NCBI GenBank assembly: GCA_964480455.1
Contig: CAYZQI010000147.1
Location: forward strand, 1-11,852
DNA from: JAABSX01 sp964480455
GTDB taxonomy: Bacteria; Bacteroidota; Bacteroidia; Cytophagales; Microscillaceae
Reading direction: 5' to 3'
Length of the DNA stretch: 11,852 bases
Position 1 is the first letter of the stretch, and each line of letters opens with the position of its first letter. The notes beneath the pieces were generated by a model. It did not search any database. It worked only from the letters and a program-made list of their open reading frames with translations, and had not been told where the DNA came from. This document shows positions 7,450 through 11,852 of the stretch, piece by piece. The translations under genes were made by a program, and so were the position numbers.

Positions 7450-7704
7450 TTGGGGTGATGCTTCTGTATTAATCTTCTTTGCTTTCGCATTACAAATAAA
7501 GGCAAAAGAAGTACTAAATAAAGTACAACGACAGACTTTTTACTTGCTATGTAAGCCCATAGGCTTGCAAGAGAGTTAAGACAAAAATGTTTTATAATTA
7601 TACAACCCAAAAGGAAATGAAATACTTTTTCACTTTAATTTGTTTGTAATCATCAAAAATTACTTGTTTGAACATACTTTTTTTAACTAGAAAATAATCC
7701 AAAA

Positions 7705-9114
7705 ATGAGAACGCTTTGCCTCAACTTTCAACTTCATCAACCTTTTCGCCTCAAAAAATATCACTTTTTTGATATCGGTAAAGATTCATATTATTATGAT
7801 GATTTCAAAAATAAATCTATCATTAAAAAAGTAAGCAAAAATTGCTACTTACCTACCAAACAGATTTTGCTTGACCTCATTAAGCAGCACGGCAATAATT
7901 TTAAGGTAAGTTTTTCTATCTCAGGCACTGCCCTAGACCAGCTAGAGATGTATGCCCCAGAAGTGATAGAGAGTTTTCAGCAACTCGCCAAAACAGGCAA
8001 TGTAGAGTTTGTGGGAGAAACCTACAATCACTCCCTTGCTTCGCTCAACAATGACGAGGCTTTTGTGCAGCAAGTAAAACTACACAGCCAAAAACTAAAA
8101 CGACTCTTTGACATAACACCGAAGGTATTTAGAAATACCGAGATGATTTATAATGACCGTATCGGAGAGTTAGTAGCAAATTTGGGCTTTAATGGTATCT
8201 TGACCGAGGGTGCTAACCACGTACTGGGCTGGAAAAGCCCACACTTTATGTATTACAACCCTCTCAACCCTAAGCTCAAAATCTTGTTGCGCCATTATGA
8301 ACTTAGCGACGACATTGCGTTCAGGTTTTCAGACCGCAATTGGGCAGCCTGGCCACTCACCACTGAAAAGTACGTCTCGTGGCTCAATGGCTTAGAAACA
8401 AGCGACAAAATAGTCAATCTCACAGTGGCTTATGAGAGTTTTGGAGAGCATCATAGAGTAGAGAGCGGCATTATGGAGTTTCTCAAAGCACTTCCCAACA
8501 CACTGGCAAAACATTCAGATTTTAGATTGGCTACTCCCTCTGAGGTTTTGCAAAATCATATCCCCAAAGCTCCCTTACACGTGCCCAACACCATCTCCTG
8601 GTCTGATGTAGAAAAAGACCTCACCGCTTGGCTAGGCAATGAAATGCAAGAAGATGCTTTTCATAAATTATACAAACTACAGCCTATTGTCCTCAAAATC
8701 AAAGATAAATCCATACAGCGTGATTGGCTTTACTTGCAAGCAAGCGAACACTTCTACTACATGAGCACAAAATATATGGCAGATGAAGAAGTACACAACT
8801 ATTTCAATCCTTACCCCTCGCCTTATGATGCATTTATCAATTATATGAATATACTAAGCGACTTCATAAGAAGAGTAGAACAAGCAATACCTACTGACAA
8901 AGCAGACGAAATTTTATTGCAAAATGGCACAGCCGAAGACATTGAAGAACTTATCAAAAAATCAAGGAGAGTGTTAAAAATGCTAAAGAAGAGCACAGAT
9001 ACACCTTCTATCATTCAAGCAAGTACTCCCAACATCTCCTTATCAGAAGATGAGGAAAGTACTACCAAAGCACTTCCAGAGGAGGTAACTTCGCAAGTAA
9101 GTGATAAGAGTTAA
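7705..9114 (+). CDS. GH57 alpha-amylase-like protein, catalytic aspartate replaced
   Basis: This 469-residue protein shows the conserved regions of family GH57: HQP (11-13), EFVGETYNH (101-109), VFRNTEMIYND (141-151) with the expected nucleophile E146, YESFGEHH (243-250) and TAWLGNEMQE (307-316). In active relatives the fourth region reads D-Y-E-T-F-G-E-H, where the aspartate is the acid/base. Here the aligned residue is A242, encoded by GCT at 8428-8430. It may therefore be a weak or inactive enzyme with a binding or regulatory role in glucan metabolism. Residues 431-469 are a Ser/Thr/Glu-rich tail. There is no signal peptide, so it is cytoplasmic. The 255-base gap after the GT4 gene holds two small hairpins (7511-7526 and 7550-7569) but no convincing terminator, so the gene could be co-transcribed or have its own weak promoter. 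It starts with ATG after AAAA. Confidence 0.9.
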   Translation: MRTLCLNFQLHQPFRLKKYHFFDIGKDSYYYDDFKNKSIIKKVSKNCYLPTKQILLDLIKQHGNNFKVSFSISGTALDQLEMYAPEVIESFQQLAKTGNVEFVGETYNHSLASLNNDEAFVQQVKLHSQKLKRLFDITPKVFRNTEMIYNDRIGELVANLGFNGILTEGANHVLGWKSPHFMYYNPLNPKLKILLRHYELSDDIAFRFSDRNWAAWPLTTEKYVSWLNGLETSDKIVNLTVAYESFGEHHRVESGIMEFLKALPNTLAKHSDFRLATPSEVLQNHIPKAPLHVPNTISWSDVEKDLTAWLGNEMQEDAFHKLYKLQPIVLKIKDKSIQRDWLYLQASEHFYYMSTKYMADEEVHNYFNPYPSPYDAFINYMNILSDFIRRVEQAIPTDKADEILLQNGTAEDIEELIKKSRRVLKMLKKSTDTPSIIQASTPNISLSEDEESTTKALPEEVTSQVSDKS

Positions 9115-9119
9115 AATCA

Positions 9120-9161
9120 ATTAAATGCTCGGTTGATGTACAAAAAAGCCGAGCATTTAAT
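9120..9161. terminator. Bidirectional terminator hairpin
   Basis: A 13-bp stem pairs ATTAAATGCTCGG (9120-9132) with CCGAGCATTTAAT (9149-9161). It lies between the convergent GH57 gene and the small acidic-tail gene. The right arm contains the TAA stop codon of the minus-strand gene (9159-9157). The A-run at 9142-9147 is in the loop, and AT pairs at the base of the stem serve both directions. Confidence 0.8.
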
Positions 9162-9516
9162 AATCGTCATCATCATCTTCATCATCATCATCATTGGTAT
9201 CATCAGCTACTTCAAGTGCTTCCTCTTCATCAGCATTAATGACTCCTTCTGCTTCATCTGAGCCAAAATCATCACTAAGGTTGCCAAATTCATCATAATC
9301 TTCGTCGTCTTCTATGATTTGGATAGCTTCTTCTTCGGTCATTCTTACCAAGTAATAGATTTCTTCGGTCTCAAAAGGCAAAGCAGAAACCTTCTTGCCT
9401 TGCGCATTGGTAAACCTGATGAGATATTCTGAAAAACCATTAGGATACTTTAATTTGAGTTCTGTAAGTACTGCCTCGGGCAGTTGGTCGTAGTCTTTGA
9501 CAATCCGTTTTTTCAC
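9157..9516 (-). CDS. Small conserved-type protein with extreme acidic tail
   Basis: The 119-residue product has no function I can assign. Residues 1-68 look like a compact domain (VKDYDQLPEAVLTEL, YPNGFSEYLIRF, VSALPFETEEIYYLVRMTEEEA). I believe similar short proteins with acidic ends are common in Bacteroidota, but I cannot name a family. Residues 69-119 contain 29 Asp/Glu in 51 positions and end in a near-continuous Asp run. Such tails often mimic nucleic acid or bind basic proteins, which is only a hypothesis here. The start is GTG (9516-9514), since no in-frame ATG precedes the conserved-looking N-terminus. The stop lies inside the terminator hairpin. The tail is encoded by repeated GAT codons. 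Confidence 0.75.
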   Translation of the reverse strand: MKKRIVKDYDQLPEAVLTELKLKYPNGFSEYLIRFTNAQGKKVSALPFETEEIYYLVRMTEEEAIQIIEDDEDYDEFGNLSDDFGSDEAEGVINADEEEALEVADDTNDDDDEDDDDDY

Positions 9517-9633
9517 AGTTTTGAGAATTTTTATTGAGTTATTTTGAGAGGCTAAAACTAAAGATTAGAAACGGAAAAAAATATTTTTGAATGTTTTTTT
9601 TCTTAAATCTAAAGAAATTGCCCCATTTTGTGG

Positions 9634-9641
9634 CAAAATTA
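9634..9641 (-). promoter_or_regulatory. Possible -7 element for the acidic-tail gene
   Basis: Read on the minus strand this is TAATTTTG, a full match to TAnnTTTG, about 120 bases before the GTG start. No TTTG lies at the correct distance upstream, and the nearest approximation is TTTC. The site overlaps a small stem (TTGCC 9618-9622 with GGCAA 9632-9636). It is weak support only. Confidence 0.3.
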
Positions 9642-9721
9642 CAAAAGAGTAGTTTTGATGGTGAAACATTAAAATCTATTGCTGAATGATTATCAGTCAA
9701 AAAAAAGTGCTGGTACCAATC

Positions 9722-10978
9722 TTACTCATGCTTTGTGGCAAGCATAAGGTTAGAAGTGCCTGCTTGGTATTGATAGCCTATCCCAAAAGGCAAAGGTCTT
9801 ATCCCCTCTCCTACTTGATAAATCTGACGTAAATCTGCCTGATAACGCTCCTTGAAAAGTGCTATGGGTGAATAATAGCTACCATAGAATGTCAGTGCCC
9901 ATTTTTCTTTATCAAAAAATCTAAGAGGAATACCCGAGTCATCTTGAAGGTAATGTTTGCTTTTGCTCAAAATAAGTTTGCGCAAAATACTAAAAGTATC
10001 TCTGTGCATTAGATAAGAAGCAGATTTGATGTAAGTAGTGCTAATGTTTAGGCTTTCTAGGTATTTTCTGAAGTCAGTACGTTGCTCAAGCCCTCCTGCA
10101 CTCAGCCCGCTACGCGCTACATAGGGGGTGTTCTGGAGATTGCCTGCAAAGTAATACAGCGTTTTGCGCTCTTCAGGCTTATCGTTGCGCTGAAAGGCTA
10201 TTTTTGTGCCGTAGTAGGTTGTATCAGATTTGATTTCTTCTGCTGGCACTAGCTTTCCTTCGGGGTTGATAGCCACCTTTTCATAATACAAGAGCCTATG
10301 ATTAGTACGGGTGATGAAGAACATCAAGATAGGTAATGTGCCATCTATGTCGCTTACTACTTTACCTGTAAAGTCTTCTGCCATTGAGATAGTTCTGAAA
10401 AAGCTCACATTCAAGATAGAGTAAAGTGCGCGCTGAATGCCGTTGAAGTATCCTGCTACAGATTTTTCGGTTATTTTTTCAAAATTAGGGAGATTACCGA
10501 TGGGTTCCAGCCCTATCATCACGATGGTTTTTGCCTCTGGAAAAAAGATAGATGCGTGCATAAAATCAGGTCCGCTGAAGGGGTAGAAAAGTAACCCTTT
10601 GGCTTGGTTAGCTTCTTTGAGTTCTTGGTTACGCCACTGAATCATTTTGGGCAGCTTATTGGCATCAATGTTTTTCCACTGTGTTTCGGTCTTTTGTGCA
10701 AAACTCACCCAAGCAGGATTTTTACTAAGTTCTGCAAATTCACTACCTTCCTCAGGTGGTAGGCCTGAGATAAAGCGAGCAAGGTCATTAAATTTTCTAT
10801 CCTCTGGGGTAGGCACTTCGTTTTTTTTATCGCTAGTAGCTTGTGTACTATCTGAAACAAGTGTATCAGTAGGTATTTCTTCATTTTTTTCTTGGCTAGG
10901 GTTGCCTGTGCATACAGGGAGCAGCAGTACCAAACTAGCAAATAGCAAAAAATGGGTGATTTTTTTTATCAAGTACAT
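9722..10978 (-). CDS. Lipoprotein of unknown function (YPFSGPDF-type)
   Basis: This 418-residue protein has a type II signal peptide: KK at 5-6, a hydrophobic core to L20, then LPVC with C23 as the likely lipidated residue. P-V before the cysteine is an unusual lipobox. Residues 24-60 are a disordered S/T/E/K spacer. The rest looks globular, with a distinctive block FYPFSGPDFMHASIFFPEA (131-149) and GLEPIG (156-161), later SDIDGTLPILMFF (209-221) and TTYIKSASYLMHRD (314-327). I have the impression that the YPFSGPDF/GLEP combination recurs in uncharacterised exported proteins, but I cannot name a family or activity. The likely location is the periplasmic face of a membrane. There is no acidic surface-export signal directly after the cysteine. 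It starts at ATG 10978 and is divergent from the gene at 11182. Confidence 0.8.
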   Translation of the reverse strand: MYLIKKITHFLLFASLVLLLPVCTGNPSQEKNEEIPTDTLVSDSTQATSDKKNEVPTPEDRKFNDLARFISGLPPEEGSEFAELSKNPAWVSFAQKTETQWKNIDANKLPKMIQWRNQELKEANQAKGLLFYPFSGPDFMHASIFFPEAKTIVMIGLEPIGNLPNFEKITEKSVAGYFNGIQRALYSILNVSFFRTISMAEDFTGKVVSDIDGTLPILMFFITRTNHRLLYYEKVAINPEGKLVPAEEIKSDTTYYGTKIAFQRNDKPEERKTLYYFAGNLQNTPYVARSGLSAGGLEQRTDFRKYLESLNISTTYIKSASYLMHRDTFSILRKLILSKSKHYLQDDSGIPLRFFDKEKWALTFYGSYYSPIALFKERYQADLRQIYQVGEGIRPLPFGIGYQYQAGTSNLMLATKHE

Positions 10979-11021
10979 AAATTTGATTAGTTAAGATTTA
11001 TTTTTGTTGCCAAATTACATC

Positions 11022-11061
11022 TTTTGATACAAAAAATAAAAAATTTTTATTTTTATCAAAA
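11022..11061. promoter_or_regulatory. AT-only dyad between divergent genes
   Basis: TTTTGATA (11022-11029) and TATCAAAA (11054-11061) are exact reverse complements. Between them AAAATAAAAA (11033-11042) and TTTTTATTTT (11044-11053) continue the symmetry after a 3-base offset. It lies between the lipoprotein gene and the gene at 11182, so it could be a shared regulatory site, a DNA-bend or nucleoid-protein site. Its simple composition lowers confidence. Confidence 0.35.
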
Positions 11062-11112
11062 AAATACTACTTTTAAAAAGAATTATTATTCTTTACACAT
11101 TCCTGTATTCAA

Positions 11113-11120
11113 TACTTTTG
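11113..11120 (+). promoter_or_regulatory. Probable -7 element for the small helical protein gene
   Basis: TACTTTTG fully matches TAnnTTTG. It would give a start point near 11127 and a leader of about 55 bases. The -33 position is poor: TTTA at 11092-11095, with a spacing of 17. Confidence 0.4.
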
Positions 11121-11181
11121 GTTTGAATACACTTACGATTTTGTACTACGATTTCCATTTCATCTAATTGATAAAAATACT

Positions 11182-11643
11182 ATGGATAATTCTAATGAAG
11201 AAAAATTACAGCAACAATTTTCGGACTTGCTGTTGAACCACCAATTCTCAGCAGCGAGCGTATTGCTTACCAAAGAGGTAAAGCCCTTGCAGGTTACGAG
11301 GTTTTTGCATCAAATCGCCGAGCAGGAAGCAGGTATTTTGGTCTATACCTTTGTCAATGCCCAACTCATACAGGCTCCTAGTGCTTTTTGGCATAAAGTA
11401 GCGGCTTGCATCATTTCTGAATCTATGGGGCATATCAAGCAAGGGCATAAGGCAGGGCTTTACCATATTTTGAAAGCCATTGAGCTTGACCCCAAAGACT
11501 GGCTTCTGAAGGAATATGCCCTCAGTTTTTATGACGAAGGAGTACTAGAAGCACCCCTTGCCAAGCAATTTGCAGAAGAAGTACTAGGACAAGAAAATTT
11601 TAACAAACTTGCCTTGCGCATACTAGGTAAAGAAAACGAATAG
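11182..11643 (+). CDS. Small all-helical protein with one TPR-like repeat
   Basis: The 153-residue product has no signal peptide or membrane segment and should be cytoplasmic. It is almost entirely alpha-helical by pattern. Residues 84-117, containing AGLYHILKAIELDPKDWLLKEYAL, follow the spacing of a tetratricopeptide repeat (A-x-x-Y-x-x-x-x-K-A-I-x-L-D-P), which suggests protein binding. No catalytic motif is visible and I cannot name a family. Its codon use and composition resemble those of the neighbouring genes. ATG at 11182 follows GATAAAAATACT, an A-rich leader typical of the phylum, with a candidate promoter at 11113. Downstream, a weak hairpin with a T-run at 11822-11849 is the only terminator candidate. 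Confidence 0.75.
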   Translation: MDNSNEEKLQQQFSDLLLNHQFSAASVLLTKEVKPLQVTRFLHQIAEQEAGILVYTFVNAQLIQAPSAFWHKVAACIISESMGHIKQGHKAGLYHILKAIELDPKDWLLKEYALSFYDEGVLEAPLAKQFAEEVLGQENFNKLALRILGKENE

Positions 11644-11749
11644 TCATTCATTTTACAGAAAAATATCCATATAACTGGACTACGACAGTCTCTACTCCAT
11701 TGCAACTCTTTGGAGCTACTTTTTGAGTACGATATGCTTTTTAGTTTAT

Positions 11750-11757
11750 TATATTTG
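11750..11757 (+). promoter_or_regulatory. Possible -7 element near the window end
   Basis: TATATTTG is a full TAnnTTTG match, but the nearest TTTG (11722-11725) is 24 bases upstream, longer than the usual 19. It would drive a transcript running off the right end of the window, and no gene start is visible before 11852. Confidence 0.25.
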
Positions 11758-11821
11758 AGTTATCTCGTCAAAAAAATTTGCTTACTATGCCATAGACAAG
11801 GATTGGATACCTAGCGCGCAG

Positions 11822-11849
11822 ATAGCTCCGATTTACACGGCTATTTTTT
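11822..11849 (+). terminator. Weak hairpin followed by a T-run
   Basis: ATAGC (11822-11826) pairs with GCTAT (11840-11844), with an additional CG/CG step after a 2-base bulge, followed by T to 11849. It could end the transcript of the gene at 11182 or attenuate a leader. The stem is short, so this is a low-confidence call. Confidence 0.25.
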
Positions 11850-11852
11850 GGG

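Noticed and set aside
7450..7704. Gap between the GT4 and GH57 genes as a missing or broken gene
   Set aside because: No frame on either strand has recognisable coding character, and no homology to the neighbours is visible. It looks like ordinary AT-rich leader with two short hairpins.
9160..9200. ATC triplet run as a possible stand-alone tandem repeat or CRISPR-like array
   Set aside because: It is explained by GAT/GAA codons of the acidic tail, with no spacer structure. No CRISPR repeats occur anywhere in the window.
10647..10994. 115-residue plus-strand frame opposite the lipoprotein gene start
   Set aside because: It is antisense to the signal peptide and N-terminus of the lipoprotein, which has clear coding structure. 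The frame has low-complexity Ser/Leu content typical of a shadow.
11644..11852. tRNA or start of another gene at the right end
   Set aside because: No T-loop consensus or cloverleaf could be traced, and the frames after the ATG near 11787 stop at once. Only weak promoter and hairpin signals remain.

Overview
The window looks like a chromosomal segment of a Bacteroidota bacterium, most likely a Cytophagales-type marine or freshwater relative. The evidence is the AT-rich intergenic DNA, start codons preceded by A-rich stretches with no Shine-Dalgarno sequence, a promoter matching the Bacteroidota pattern TTTG-N19-TAnnTTTG, an ECF sigma factor coupled to a membrane-anchored beta-barrel protein, and a GH133/GT4/GH57 glycogen cluster. 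I see no phage, CRISPR, RNA-gene or defence signatures.

Layout. (1) 1-367: non-coding, with a decayed copy of a short interspersed repeat and a hairpin. (2) 368-1567 (+): an acyl-CoA dehydrogenase with the long-chain/isovaleryl-type active site. It converges on (3) 3710-1654 (-): an ECF sigma factor and a protein that joins an anti-sigma-like cytoplasmic segment, one membrane helix, a long polar linker and a beta-barrel-like C-terminus, overlapping by ATGA. A perfect 18-bp hairpin separates the two converging units. (4) 3711-4189: a 479-bp divergent intergenic region holding a small palindrome, a 120-bp MITE-like element with terminal inverted repeats and an intact 8-bp target duplication, and a strong promoter. 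(5) 4190-9114 (+): glycogen debranching enzyme, GT4 glycogen-synthase-like glycosyltransferase (ATGA overlap), then a GH57 alpha-amylase-like protein whose expected catalytic aspartate is an alanine. (6) 9516-9157 and 10978-9722 (-): a small protein with a very acidic tail, and a lipoprotein of unknown function. (7) 11182-11643 (+): a small helical protein with one TPR-like repeat. (8) 11644-11852: non-coding.

How it fits together. The central genes form a storage-polysaccharide module: the GT4 enzyme would build an alpha-glucan, the GH133 enzyme would remove its branches, and the GH57 protein may cut it, bind it or regulate its metabolism. The sigma/anti-sigma pair looks like a self-contained envelope-sensing system. 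The acyl-CoA dehydrogenase belongs to fatty-acid or branched-chain amino-acid breakdown and has no visible functional link to its neighbours.

The points most worth a second look are the MITE-like element (an intact copy and a decayed copy in one window), the GH57 protein lacking its acid/base residue, and the envelope-spanning anti-sigma/beta-barrel fusion. No complete new multi-gene system is evident.
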